From: Aralia elata
Lineage: Eukaryota > Streptophyta > Magnoliopsida > Apiales > Araliaceae
Direction of reading: 5' to 3'
DNA length: 64,000 nucleotides
NCBI GenBank assembly: GCA_034770075.1
Contig: JAVJAP010000041.1
Span: forward strand, 1 to 64,000
Part shown: one piece after another, positions 1-11,317 of the stretch
How positions within the stretch are numbered: position 1 is the first letter of the stretch
How the letters are laid out: every line of letters begins with the position of its first letter
Translations under genes and position numbers: made by a program
The notes under the pieces: model-generated
The model's database searches: none
What the model saw: the letters and a program-made list of their open reading frames with translations, nothing else
What the model was told of the DNA's origin: nothing

Positions 1-25
1 CCTCACTGTATAAAGTAAAGAATCA

Positions 26-453
26 GTTTTTTTCATTTGTGTGAAATTCAACATGGAGCTATTCCTGCCTCAATAAAGAAAAAAACTACAGCTGTTGATC
101 TATCAGCACTAATGAATCTCATTATGTCCCCGGAAAGCATCCATGGCTCGTTTGAAAACTTGGAAGGAAGGAATAATGGGGCTGCAATGATCACAAGGCG
201 CAACTCATCTGGCGAGTCAAGCAACTGTTGTGGCATAAACATTTATATAAACAACAATGTTCGCGGGGTAAACAATTCGATATTTGTTGGTAGTGAGATA
301 AATATGGGAGACCCTGGTGTTTGTTTGTCTTTGAAAGACGTGAAATTTGGTAGAGGCTATTTGGGAGCAAAAAAGATGTACAATTCAGCTCTAGGATTTT
401 CTTGGGTTCTTATAACTGTTTTAGCCATGCTCTTCTTGTTTTTGTTAGTCTAG
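26..453 (+). CDS. C-terminal exon of a plant protein of unknown function with a C-terminal membrane anchor
   Basis: I do not recognise this protein with certainty. An open frame runs from about position 19 to the TAG at 451-453. An AG at 24-25 could be the splice acceptor of a last exon, and the first in-frame ATG is at 112. The translation is Ser/Asn-rich with a CCGINIYINNNVRGVNNSI segment, then a GDPGV motif, and ends in about 20 hydrophobic residues (LGFSWVLITVLAMLFLFLLV) directly before the stop. That layout suggests a tail-anchored protein, which is inference. The rest of the gene lies to the left of the window. It could also be a fragment of a dead copy, but there is no internal stop. 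Downstream to about 1,740 there is no further coding signal. Confidence 0.5.
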
Positions 454-1760
454 CATCTGAAACTTTAGGATTTATATCAAATAATTACCCCGTTTAAGTC
501 GGGTGTCTTTATTCTCTCTCTTTTTGCGGAAGCCATACAGAGTTCTAATGGCATTGTTTCCAACCAAAGACAAACGATGTCCCAAATTCTACGTTTGACA
601 AGCGTGGTGCACTACTCGGAATCATCGTGGGTTTGGTAGGAATCGAAAAATGCTTCGCTTTACATAGACATGAAGAAAATGGATGTATGAATGTTTCTGT
701 GCTATGTTGACAAAGAAGATGCCATCAGCATGAACCTTTGATCTTGCTTTGTAGTTGTTGCTATGAATGTTTCAAGTACCTCATAAGATGTTGAAAGATC
801 CCAATAATGTAATGACAATAAATTGTCCTAATAATTCCTTTGTAGTTGGTAATGTTAGGAATTAAATGTATGAAGTAACTTCATATCATCTGATTTTGAA
901 TTCATAGTTTTTGGGGGTTAGGGAAAGAGTAATATGGCCAATCAATGTGTCAATTGAAGAAGTTACAGAGCGTTGTATGACTATTGAGATGGTCTTTTTA
1001 TTTCTGTCAAAGTAATGGTCTTTTGTGCAGAACCGAGTAATTGAGACTATCATGTAGTAGTTCGCATCTGTTTTCTGATACTCAGCATTGGTTTCAATTT
1101 TCTTTTTCAAGTTACTGTTGACAGTGCATTAGTAGTTTCCCTTAAACCACACTAAACCTCATGTAGAGGTTCTTTCAACATGGTGGGTGTCCATATGTAC
1201 CATGAGGTGTCGGGCATATTTGCTTGGGGTCCCAAATTCTTCCCTTTGGTCCTGGGTGTTGGCCCAGGTAATGAAGGATGGTGTTGGGAGTTGAAGATGG
1301 GGTCTTAAATTCAGTTGTTTAGATAAATGGAACTATATAAAATAAAATACTATGAATGGGTTTTGTTTCTTGTTTCCCTTATGTTTTGTGTTACTTTGGT
1401 CATAGTGCTGAACGTGAACTTTCTGTAGAAACAGGTGGCAGCTGATTCCTATTGCTTTTGTTGAGCATATATTCTTTTGGGTTCACCGGTCGTCAACTTC
1501 TCTTCTCTGCTGGGTATAGGTTTGTAAATATGATGTTTATGTATTATGGATTTTTTACATCTGGTTTTTAGTTCATTGTTTGTCACAAGTTATAATGAAC
1601 TCAGCTCTGCACAATTTTGTCATCAATAATCATCACTGTATCATGTATATTTCTAGAAATTGAAATTTGCATCTCTTTATTGAGAAGCAATATCCTAGGT
1701 TTAATCATCATTGTATTATGTATACTTCATGTTTGAATTGTTTTATAATTGTTCTAGCAG
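454..1760. other. Non-coding stretch after the first exon
   Basis: No convincing reading frame on either strand. It probably holds the 3' UTR of the preceding gene and an intron or spacer before the Myb/SANT-like fragment. I see no repeat ends or inverted repeats here. Confidence 0.4.
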
Positions 1761-2098
1761 ACGGAAAGCTTTGATGAGTCTACAAGCAAGAAATCTTCAA
1801 AGAAAAGAAGTAGAAGTATAGATCCAGTTGGAGAGGTTTATAGTGCTTCATGGATGATGGCTACTCAACTTCATGAAATCGCCAAAATGTTTAGTCAAGC
1901 AATTTGTGAGGACAATCTGATGGAGCAAAAAAAGAAACTCAATGAGGAGCTCTCCAATATTTCTGGAATTTCCAAAGTGCAAAGTATCAAGCTGCGAAGA
2001 AGATGGCCGATAATGAAAACCTCATGATATTGTTCTTTGTTGTACCAGATGATGAAAAAGATGATTTTGTGCAAGCTTTACTTCGTGGAGACATTTAA
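1761..2098 (+). pseudogene. C-terminal exon of a Myb/SANT-like (L10-interacting MYB type) protein, frameshifted
   Basis: A likely acceptor (TTCTAGCAG) at 1,752-1,760 opens a frame that begins TESFDESTSKKSSKKRSRS and continues through an acidic helix ending about ISGISK. A frame change near 1,970 leads to KYQAAKKMADNENLMILFF and ends ALLRGDI-stop at 2,096-2,098. Plant Myb/SANT-like proteins related to the DNA-binding partner of PIF/Harbinger transposases end the same way: a basic Ser/Lys linker, a helix, then a short 'F...P.....V..LL' tail. The frameshift and the absence of the N-terminal DNA-binding domain mark it as a remnant. It could be the tail of a domesticated host gene whose other exons lie elsewhere, but I see no sign of them upstream. 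Confidence 0.5.
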
Positions 2099-3016
2099 AA
2101 ATGTAGTGAATTTAAACTTTTATGCCTATTATATGAACGGTAATAATTGCTTTCCTCTTATAGGACATATCATGTCATGGTATTATATGGAATCTATTAT
2201 TACATGAATAATTATCACAAAAGTGCGTTGTTCGGTTCAAAATTATATATATACCTTAGCTTGAATAATTGTTTGTTAGTGCATACTATATTACTATTTG
2301 TTTATTTCTATATATGATTTGTATTGGTTTTAAGGCTTTTTTTTCATTTTTTTTCATGAAGGTGTTTATTTGAATTTTAAATGCATAAAAATATTAAAAA
2401 ATATTTTTCTAGTGAAGATGTTCTTTAGTTCTATTTAATTTATTTTTTTTCATTCATTTTATATAGTCTGTAGTATATAATAACGAAAAAGATCATTTCA
2501 CATTCCATTCATAATGTAATTCATGTAAACCAAACACCTAAAGTAGAATGATAATTCTATTCCTGGCGGAATGAATGAACAAACCAAACATAAAAATGAG
2601 AATGACCATTCCATTCCCATTCTATTCCTTAAGCCATTTCATTCCTTAAGTCATTCCATTCCATTAATGCCAAGAAATGGAAACCAAACATAGTATATGT
2701 ATTAACAAGCACTATGAAAAAAGATCTTTTACTGCATTCCACTTTCTGAATAAGTGATTAAGATTAAATTGCTTGCCAGTGTGAGTGTGGTTTAATATGT
2801 GAGTGTGTGTGTCACAAAACCTGCCACAGAGGTTAACTATCTTCACAGGAATTAATCTATAATATCAAGTATAAATCAATAATAGCAGCTATTCAAACCC
2901 TCAGGCAAAGTTAAAATGACACAACAGAAACACAGAACCGCTGGCCAGAAAATAAAATTGAAGGACATCCGGTAGGCGAAGAAAAATAAAAAATTCAAGG
3001 TGAACTAAATGAATAG
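2099..3016. repeat. AT-rich spacer with a degenerate CATTCC-rich repeat at about 2,490-2,690
   Basis: No gene seen. From about 2,490 to 2,690 the words CATTCC/GAATG and CCAAACA recur, ending in AAATGGAAACCAAACA. This has the look of a short non-autonomous DNA transposon, but I found no clean terminal repeats or target duplication. Confidence 0.3.
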
Positions 3017-3277
3017 TACTCCCTCCGTCCCAAATTAATTGCTTTTTAGGACTTTTTTAAGTCAAATTGACTATTTTTAAAATTAATAATTAAGCATATA
3101 TAAATATATTTCTAAAATTATAAAAATTGAAATTAGTAATAAATTGTATATACTTTCTTTTGGTTATAATCTCTTCACCTATATTTTAACAAAAATAATA
3201 AAAAAATTAGTTCTAAAAAAAGTCAATTTGACTTAAAATGGTCAAAATTGAGCAATTAATTTGGGACGGAGGGAGTA
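3017..3277. mobile_element. Stowaway MITE (Tc1/mariner type)
   Basis: About 260 bp with terminal inverted repeats CTCCCTCCGTCCC and GGGACGGAGGGAG and a TA target duplication (3,017-3,018 and 3,276-3,277). The inner arms are also partly complementary (AGTCAAATTGACT / AGTCAATTTGACTT). The TIR and TA target are diagnostic of Stowaway. It lies just 3' of the MSL10-like stop codon on the minus strand. Confidence 0.92.
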
Positions 3278-3475
3278 TATTTTAAATCAAACAAGTATTA
3301 ATTTTAATACAATACACTATTTTAAGTAAAATAGTTTTAGGCTCACACGTACAACATTATTATACAGCAATTAAGGTTCACACATACAACATTATTATAC
3401 AAAAATAACAACATAATACATGATACGGTAATTTTAATACAACACACTATTTTAACATAATGCTGCACAACGAAC

Positions 3476-5922
3476 TTATTGAACAAATAGATATTTAATA
3501 TCAAGTTCTTCAAAAAGTCTCTTTAGCTCAAACACAAGCCCTACTAGTTGATTATTCTTCTTCCTGTAGCTCTGAAAATTTATGGTGTGTGTAGCATGGA
3601 GACCGAATTTCAGCTTCCCATCATCTATCTCCTTAATTTGAATTTCGGGCATGCTTTCAAGGAACCTGAACAGAAACGAACGCAAGATTTATGTTTAGTG
3701 AAGGTTTTGAGATAATATATATAATAAAAAGTATAAAAAAATTGATACAAATTTAACTTAATATAATGATAATTATTTAAATAAATATTGTATATCAAAT
3801 ACAGTAACATAAAACTACGAAAAGATTGTAAATTACTAAATAAAATGGGGACTATGCCTATATAAAGTGGATAAACTTATCCTCATGTGGGTAAAAGTCT
3901 ATAAATGAAAACAGTTGCATTGACGGTTGTATTGTCCAACAAGGTACTATTTAACGAGTTATACAATACAATTGATTAATGTTTGTCTATATGTGTCTAG
4001 ACAAATATTGTTTAGTTACCGGTATTACTCATATAAAATTTCAAAGTGACAAGGATCCTCAAGCGTGATGTGCAGTTTTCTAGAATTTATTCATTTCGGA
4101 AAAGATAAAAAAAAGAAGTAATTTAGTAGCTAGAGAAAACCTCAAAAAATTTAAGCCAATGAAAAATGGGCAAATATGATTTAAGCGCCATGAAGAGACA
4201 CATTACGCAAATTAGTCTAACACTCTGTTTCTGAGTTTTGGACGAAAAAGAAAAGAATAGAAAACTTAAATTAGAACAGAAAAGAAAAGAATAGAAAACT
4301 TGAAGTTTTCCTTTGTGTTGTTTCTGAGTTTTTAATAGAAAAGAATAGAAAATTTAAAAATTTTCTTTTCTTGCGTTTTTGAGTTCCAATGAAAAGAAAA
4401 GAAAAATATCACTTTTATAAATTTACCCTTCTATTAATTATAACCATTGAACCATGAATAAAAATATGCAAGATAAATTTAACCAAAGAAAAAATTCTAT
4501 AATCAAACACAAATATCCAAATAAATGTTAAACAAAAATTACTTCTACAAAGTCATTGTCATACCATATCCAAAAGTCATCAAACATAATCTCTATTAAA
4601 TGGGAAAAGAAGATACCACCTTTGTTCCATAAAGAGAATTTAATTTAATTTCTTTTTCTTTGTTTCGAGAGAAAAAGAGTTTTATTTATTTTTATAGAAA
4701 TATAAAATAACAATTCATTCACGTTTATCAACGAACATAAAATTAAAAAATATATATATATATATTATTAAATTTTCTAAATTATGAAAATAAGACTTTT
4801 TTATATAAAAAATGGAAGAGATACTATTAATTAAAGCTAAAAGAGAAAACATGTGCTTTACTTGCTTAAACATCGATCAATAACAATTTACAATTTGAAA
4901 TTTGACTAATAAATTTTGGAGTCTAGAGATCGAAGAAAATATCTGAGTTGATTGAACAAGACTTTAAAGTCTTCATGCTAGCAAGGAATAAATTGCAGTT
5001 ATTTTATTGGAAAAATCTGGAAGAAATGATTCTTTAGTATCTTATTTGACAATTAACAAATAAAATAAAATAAAAAGAGTTTACTATTTTAGAATTAGTA
5101 TGTAACAGGGCCTAAAATAATATTCTCTGAAGAATCTCATTTACTAGGAAAAAAAATTCCAATAAAATCTCATTTCTTTTCACAGTAGTAGTCTGCCAAA
5201 TTTTTTTTAACGAAGATTCACTAATGAAGAAAATTAAAATCTATATTCCACTGCTGTGAAGAACCCTTACATAGTTGCATGTAAAGTACTTAGTTCTTTA
5301 CTAGAAAAGATAAAGGTAATTGATCCACTAATGAAGCTGATTTGCTTCTACAGGGGAGAGAGAAAGAAAGAAAGACGTTAGGTTTAGTAGATAAAAACAA
5401 ATTGGGAACTTGAGTTGTAATTTAAAATTTATTATATTGAAAGTTGAGGATAATATGGGAATTATAAGAATATTACTTATTCCAATTTCTTTTCCGTCCA
5501 AATCATGTCAATTTTGGACGGAAAACTTTGACAGGAAAAGTGGCCAAGTTTTCTATCCATTTCTTTTCTTTTCCGTTTATTAAAAAACTCAGAAACATAG
5601 GAATTGGAAAGAAAACTTAAATTTTCCGTCCATTTCTTTTCTTTTCTGGCCATTTTAAAACTCAGAGCGTAAATGATCATGTAATCTAAAACCAAACTTT
5701 ATTGGACAAAACAGAACTACCAATTAAGCTTGGTTAAGCACAGTAACTATTCTGAAAACAATTTTAATGGAGAAGCTACATTTCCAAGGATTATAGATCC
5801 TAGAAATATATTCCCTCCGCCCTGAGAAACTGGTTTAATTCAATTTTTTCAGTCAAATTGACCAATTTTGTAATCAATACTTATACTATTTTCTCTTAAA
5901 TATAGGTGGAGAAACTACAATC

Positions 5923-5973
<51 letters not shown>

Positions 5974-8923
5974 AAATTTATTACTACCTCAAATTTTCAT
6001 GAGTTTGAAAATGTAAATAAATATGTTCAATTTTAATCCAAAATCGGTCAATTTGGCCAAAAAAAACTCAAATTAAACTAATTTATCAGGGATGTTAAGA
6101 AATGAATTGGTAGTTTGTCATGCTAATGATAAACTTAGAATCTTCGATATACACTATAATCGTCTGATAAAAAACTGATGTTGTCTGAGTAAAAAGAAGG
6201 GGGCATAAGAAGAACGAATAATTTGCAGTTGCATGCAAGGGTACAATTCGAATAATTATGACATTTAATTCATCTATAAACAAGAATACATAAGAGTTGA
6301 CATACTCATTTAGTTTAAGTTTTAGAGCCGTAATGTTCTCAACTGAAGTTGCACTGTTGACAAAAAGCTCCACAGTATCACTCATCCAAGAGCTCCGGTT
6401 AAGATTACTGATAATTTTGGTTGCCAAATTGGAATTAGGATAGTCCATCTTGTCATTGGTCTCCTTCGAGAAAACTGTTGTTATTATCCCCATCTCTTCA
6501 ACGACCATCTGTGTATGTTGAATAAAAATATCAAAATAGATTAATCGATAAAATAACGTTAGGTAACTAGCCAAAATTTTCTAGTTACCTAGACAAATCA
6601 TTCCTGAGTTGTATAGTAAAACTTATAAATACTTTACTTATGTAAATCACCTGTTCATTATCGATGAGGCAAAAATCACCTTTGTCAAACGGGTGTCGTA
6701 CGAATACAAACATTATTCCTTCGCATATTGTGTTATTGGTGTTGCCAAACATAAACACCGTCACAAAAAGACTAGATAAAATGGAAACTAGCACTTTGTT
6801 TGTTACAAAACCCATCAACAGCAGCCATATAATGGATATTGAAACGAGTAAGATCAATGATACAATGTTGTTAAGCTCTTTGATGGCAGTGTTGGTGTCA
6901 TTTAAGAGATGAACCAGAGTTTTACGTTCATTGTAAACTTTCACCTGTGAAAGATGGCTTATTCATTAGACAATGAATATCTTTCTTTCCTAAAAGGGTA
7001 AAATGATGATAAAAAAAACAAATAAACTTTCTGTTTTTCTGATCAACTACAAAATTTTCATTTTAAACTATAAACACGTAAGGTCACTTACGAACTACAA
7101 AATTTTCATTTTAAACAATAAATACAAGAGAGATTGTATTTTTTCTAAAATCGGTGATTGATGATTTTAAAGGTCATTTACCATTCCTATAACAGGATCT
7201 TGTAATGGTGGTTTCTTTAATAAGAAGCTCCTCAAGTAACAATACGTGAGGGGAAAGATTTAATAAATAACTGTCAAAAGACCACACACAATAAGACTCC
7301 TTGTCACAGAATATGAAAGCAATCAACCTTAAAATATTTAAAGGATGGTTCATATGTATTTAAAGTTCAACCGATTATAGATTAATAATCAACATAACCC
7401 ACTTTTCAAGTAACTTACAAGAAAATCAACAACACAACAGTATTGATGTTTCAAAAGCACAAACTTCAAGATCAAAAGTGAGTTATATGGCATGGATTCA
7501 TGTGGAAAGTAGAAAAACAGAGTATGTTATAAACAGAGTAATGGAGAACAGAGGATTTACCATCCAATCTTTTAAAGATGTTTCGGTAATGTATTTTGTT
7601 TCGAATGCTCCTTCAAATAATTTGAGCACAATGTCTATATGCTCCTTATTCATGAGTTGTAGAAGATCTGCCTTATGTATCTCCCTAGTTCAAATAACAT
7701 CATAGGAAATTAAGAAAAACAAGAATCTTAATTCCAAATAGTTAAAAATGAACAGTCCATTTGAATAGTATGTAAAAATAAGTTGCATTTTAGATGATAT
7801 TTATTATACGAATATTATACGATTGCAACTATTTGCTATATAAAATTCAACTTGTTTTTATAGACTGACCAAATAAATCACCTATTTTGGACTGCTTAGA
7901 ATCAAGATCGGTAAAAAACAGAAAAACAATCAAAAGACATGGTCACAGTACAACGTACCTGAGGCCATTCTTTGTCAAATTCTTAAAGATTCGAGAAACA
8001 AGAGATTCTATATCCTTCTCCCTCAGAGTTTCATCCCCCTCATCATCAAACGTCTTGTCTAGTGCATCACAAATGCTAAATAACCTTGTACCACCATGCA
8101 TATTAACAACTGCTTCTTTAATCCATTTTAGTTGAGCTCTAATGTTGTAACTGCCGGTGCATGTCGCAGGCACAAACATTAATGAAGGCCCCCATAACAG
8201 GGTTTGAAGAACATATTGATGAAAGATCAAGAATTGGATCTTATCGAAGAATTTCTTGTCATGGAAACAACAACACAAAACCTTCAAAATCACAATCTTG
8301 AACATCCAAATTGCCGCGCCAATCACAAAAGTACCAAGAGTACTTGTAATTAAATGAATCAAATTAGTTCCCTTAATATTCCAACGTATTAACAGAATCC
8401 AAGCTAATAGAACAGAACACGAACAAAAGAAAGTCACCACACTACTTTTCATACCATAAACAAAATACATAACCTTCTTCTTCTTCTTGTTGTTGTTGCT
8501 AGCGCTCATCACGAAATTTATCTCAATCAGGGAAATTACAACACGAAAAAACCATGCAGTAAGAGGTGGAGTGCAACATATGACGAGTAGAAATGCAAGC
8601 CATTTCCAAAGTTCCATTCCCATTAGAATCAAACTACTGAATAATGTGTTGATACTTATAGTCGCAATAAAAAGTGAGATGATGCATATAAACGAAGTAG
8701 ACTTAAGTACAACCGTTATTACCTTTGGTAGCTTTCTCTGTTTGTCATCAGCTCCAACATTTTCATCAACTGTACTTGAATTGCCTCTCATCGTGTTTAC
8801 AGATTCTATAATATCTATCATCGAATCATGGGTAATTTTATCCTCCATTTTTCCAGGTGCATATAAACGACCTTTGAAGTGGAGTTGAAGGAGATGAAGT
8901 TGAAGTGGCTGATGATTCTCCAT
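3476..8923 (-). CDS. MSL10-like mechanosensitive channel, five exons
   Basis: Plant MscS-like channels open under membrane tension and pass anions at the plasma membrane; that role is known for the MSL8-10 group and inferred here. Proposed exons in transcript order: 7959-8923, 7561-7684, 6651-6944, 6282-6508, 3476-3665. They join in phase to 599 codons without a stop. Family marks: VMYFVYGM, FHDKKFFDKIQ and FHQYVLQTL (exon 1), LKLFEGAFETKYIT (exon 2), an RERR-like NERKTLVHLLNDT, the pore helix FGNTNNT...IMFVFVRHPFDKGD (exon 3), MVVEEMGIITTVF (exon 4), THTINFQ and LFEELDIKY (exon 5). Four TM segments are visible in exon 1 and two in exon 3. Oddities: the N-terminus is shorter than in MSL10 (about 730 residues), the usual Lys in FGNTxKT is Asn, and the exon 4 donor (GTTTAT) is weak. 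It is intact on paper; expression is unknown. Confidence 0.85.
4221..4400. repeat. Small foldback MITE cluster, left group
   Basis: Copies of a module containing TTTCTGAGTTTT followed by A/G-rich AGAAAAGAATAGAAAA, and the reverse arrangement TTTTCTTTTCTT, form a hairpin centred near 4,355. Related words recur at 5,486-5,672 in the same intron and at about 54,170-54,235 in the other MSL copy. Confidence 0.4.
5486..5672. repeat. Small foldback MITE cluster, right group
   Basis: TTTTCCGTCCA and its complement TGGACGGAAAA alternate with CATTTCTTTTCTTTT and AAAACTCAGA, making self-complementary arms. It is the mirror of the 4,221-4,400 group, so the two may be the ends of one larger degenerate element or two independent insertions of one family. 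Confidence 0.4.
5809..6097. mobile_element. Degenerate Stowaway-like MITE carrying a microsatellite
   Basis: The left end TATTCCCTCCGCCCTGAGA and the right end TCAGGGATGTTA are imperfect inverted repeats, with inner arms CAAATTGACC / GGTCAATTTGG. TA lies at both edges. The centre has been expanded by a microsatellite. More diverged than the 3,017-3,277 copy. Confidence 0.6.
5923..5972. repeat. (TA)n(GT)n microsatellite
   Basis: About eight TA units run directly into about 17 GT units. It lies inside the MITE at 5,809-6,097, in intron 4 of the MSL10-like gene. Confidence 0.95.
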
Positions 8924-8992
8924 TTTTCCAGGTGCTTATAAACGAACTTTGAAGTGGAGTTGAAGGAGATGAAGCTGCTGTGGTTGATGATT
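8843..8992 (-). repeat. 75-bp tandem duplication across the MSL10-like start codon
   Basis: Two units (8,843-8,917 and 8,918-8,992) share TCCATTTTTCCAGGTGC and GAAGTGGAGTTGAAGGAGATG. The length is a multiple of three, so the frame is kept. In the gene frame the upstream unit has a TAA where the downstream unit reads TAT, which makes the ATG at 8,923 the first usable start. A second frame is open from an ATG at 9,074 through both units (rich in Ser/Thr/Pro) and may be the decayed older N-terminus. Confidence 0.8.
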
Positions 8993-9005
8993 TAAAGAAA
9001 CTTCC

Positions 9006-9177
9006 GTTAATTTGCGATGACTCCGTTGGTGACAATGATGTTGATGACGCTATCAATTGGCACTTGGACTCCATGTCAAATTGCCACTTTCGTTAATTTG
9101 CAATGACTCCGCTGGTGATGCTGATGCTGACGACGCAATCAATTGGCACTTTGACTCCATGTCAAATTGTCATCTGA
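9006..9177 (-). repeat. 86-bp tandem duplication upstream of the MSL10-like start
   Basis: Two units, beginning at 9,006 and 9,092, share TTAATTTGC, ATGACTCCG, TCAATTGGCACTT and GACTCCATGTCAAATTG. Copy C of the segmental duplication (about 20,120-20,180) carries only one unit, so the tandem arose after that copy was made or was lost from it. Confidence 0.8.
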
Positions 9178-9770
9178 ATGCCGGTTCGTGGGTTTTAAAA
9201 ACTGAGAAAAAAAATTATATCTCCGGTTTGGGGTTTTAAAAACAGTGAAAAGAACTGTAGAGAATTAATGAGGAAAGTTAAAATATTTACTTGTAAATTG
9301 TTTAAAGTGTAGAAAATACACGACAACTATAAAAAATAAATAAATAAATAAATAAAAGAAAACCTTCTTTTCAAAACATTTTTACAAGGCTAAAATATGT
9401 GAAAACTGAAAATACCAACCAGTATCTTAGTTGAGTGCTTCAGTTGTACACAAACAATGAACATAGAAAAATAAGAGAGCATATATCGTATAATTTTGTG
9501 ATGTGTGTCAACAATTTTATGATAATAAATATATTAATTTTAGCCCTTAAAAGAGTTACTTTAATTTCATGGTAATATTAATGGTACTTTACAAACTCAA
9601 AGTCATATAAATTTTATATATTTATATGTTCTTTGTATATTTATGGTTGTAGTTTTCTAAAATAATCCTAAAGAATCATTTTAATCGTCTAGGGTAACTA
9701 TCTTCGATTTTATTGGAAATATAGTTCTAATGTGGTTTAGTAAATTTTGTAAACTTATGTTATGAAAAAT

Positions 9771-10091
9771 TTCGAGTAAATGGTACGGTTTATAAAATCT
9801 TGCCTCAAGTTTATGAAAAATTATGAGAATAAAAGATAGTTGTAAGTAGATTATTATGATAGTAAAAATATATATAGATGATTTTTTTTTAAAAATCGAA
9901 TAAAGGATGAATAAATAGTTGAGTGAATTTTTTTCCTATAAAAACATAATTTTTTTCTAACTTTAAATTAATAATTTATTTATTTTTCCCCAAGTTTTAA
10001 TATTATATATATATATATATATATATCTCAATTTCATGTACTGATTTTACTCCCAAAGAAATAATTTCATGTGACCTATTGAATTTAAAAT
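9771..10091. other. AT-rich spacer
   Basis: No gene or element ends seen. It contains a (TA)n tract at about 10,006-10,026. Confidence 0.5.
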
Positions 10092-10317
10092 TGTTGGGTC
10101 TAGTATTAGTTTTGATGATAACAAATTAGGTTTTTAGCATTGAAAAATATTAAGTTAAAATCCTCACTTTTATAATACTCACTTTTTGAGCCACTCAAGC
10201 CATTTCTTTTCTTTGGCTCCCATGGGGTAGGAAAATGAAATGTTGAAGGAAGGAATTCTTCCTTGTCTTTACCCGGCAAAAGAAGAGAAAAATGAGCAAT
10301 ATTTGGCGTGTGCAAAT
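10092..10317 (+). mobile_element. LTR fragment, possibly copia SIRE/Maximus type
   Basis: It begins TGTTGGGTCTAGTATTAG followed by TTTTGATGATAACAAA, an opening I associate with SIRE/Maximus LTRs. About 225 bp remain before it is cut off exactly where duplicated copy B begins. No target duplication can be judged. Confidence 0.4.
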
Positions 10318-10868
10318 TTCAACTTGAATTGCCTCTCGTGTTTAAAGATTCTTTAATTTCTATCATCGAATTATTGATAATTTTATCCTCCATTTTTTTC
10401 GGGTGTATATAAACGAAACAATGAACATATAAAAATAAGAGAGCATATATCGTATAATTTTGTGATGTGTCAACAATTTTATGATAATAAATAAATTAAT
10501 TTGAGCCTTTAAAAGAGATACTTTAATTTCATGGTTATATTAATGGTACTTTACAAACTCAAAGTCATATAAATTTTATATATTTTCATATATTTATGGT
10601 TGTAGTTTTCTAAAATAATCCTAAAGAAATCATCCTTTTGACTCTCTTTCATATATTTATATGTTCTTTGTATATTTATGGTTGTAACTTTCTAAAATAA
10701 TCCTAAAGAAATCATTTTAATCGTCTAGGGTAACTATCTTCGATTTTATTGAAAATATAGTTGTAATGTGTGATAGTAAATTTTGTAAACTTATGTTATG
10801 TTATGACTTAATTTCTTTTTTCACACTTACAAAGACGAGAATGAAAACAATTAATTATTTCCTAGAAG

Positions 10869-11107
10869 CAAAGTTTTCAGACTCGGACCGATCATCGAAC
10901 CAGAAAAGGTATTGTGTGGATGAGTCACTGGTCCAACCAGTGGTCGGACCGTTATTGACTTAGTGATGTCATTAATATATAAAAATATATATTATTACTA
11001 ATGAATAAAATTTTAAAAAATCTCATTTTTTATGAACTAAAACATAATAAAGTTAAGTTACAATATTACTAAAAGTGGTTAATTTTAATATTAAATTTTT
11101 TTTGGTG

Positions 11108-11146
<39 letters not shown>

Positions 11147-11317
11147 CCGGGTCAACCGGGTCAATTAACCAATTTTACCAGTTGAAGCGCCGGTTCGACC
11201 AATGGTCGATCGATTTTTGACTAAAAATATTTATTTAGTTCGAATCGGACCGGATTGTCCACCGATTTTAATTTTAATCGGTTGAATCAGCGGTCCGGTC
11301 CGAATTTTAAAACCATT
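10869..11317. mobile_element. hAT-type MITE with 8-bp target duplication
   Basis: CCTAGAAG occurs at 10,861-10,868 and 11,318-11,325, while the equivalent place in copy C (about 20,550) has it once. The ends are imperfect inverted repeats: CAAAGTTTTCAGACTCGGAC on the left and GTCCGAATTTTAAAACCAT on the right. The inside has further complementary CCGGTTCGACC/GGTCGGACCG words and a (TA)n tract at 11,112-11,140. The 8-bp target and TIR fit the hAT superfamily. No coding capacity. Confidence 0.85.

Larger units (their letters stand above)
3666..6281 (-). other. Intron 4 of the MSL10-like gene, enlarged by repeats
   Basis: This 2.6-kb intron is far longer than introns 1-3 (274, 616 and 142 bp). 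It contains foldback repeats around 4,221-4,400 and 5,486-5,672, a degenerate Stowaway MITE at 5,809-6,097 and a TA/GT microsatellite. No coding sequence was seen in it on either strand. Confidence 0.6.
8774..9770. repeat. Duplicated segment, copy A (5' end and upstream of the MSL10-like gene)
   Basis: The end of exon 1 and the upstream DNA are shared with copies B and C. Diagnostic shared words include GAGAGCATATATCGTATAAT, GGTACTTTACAAACTCAAAG, TAATCGTCTAGGG and GTAAACTTATGTTATG. Copy A keeps sequence (about 8,870-9,450) that B lacks. Similarity stops near 9,770. The MSL promoter must lie here, but I could not point to a convincing TATA box. Confidence 0.8.

Noticed and set aside
8838..9074. 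Minus-strand open frame of 78 codons (Ser/Thr/Pro-rich) upstream of the MSL start
   Set aside because: It is a reading of the two tandem duplications in another frame; kept only as a possible upstream ORF or old N-terminus, not as a gene.
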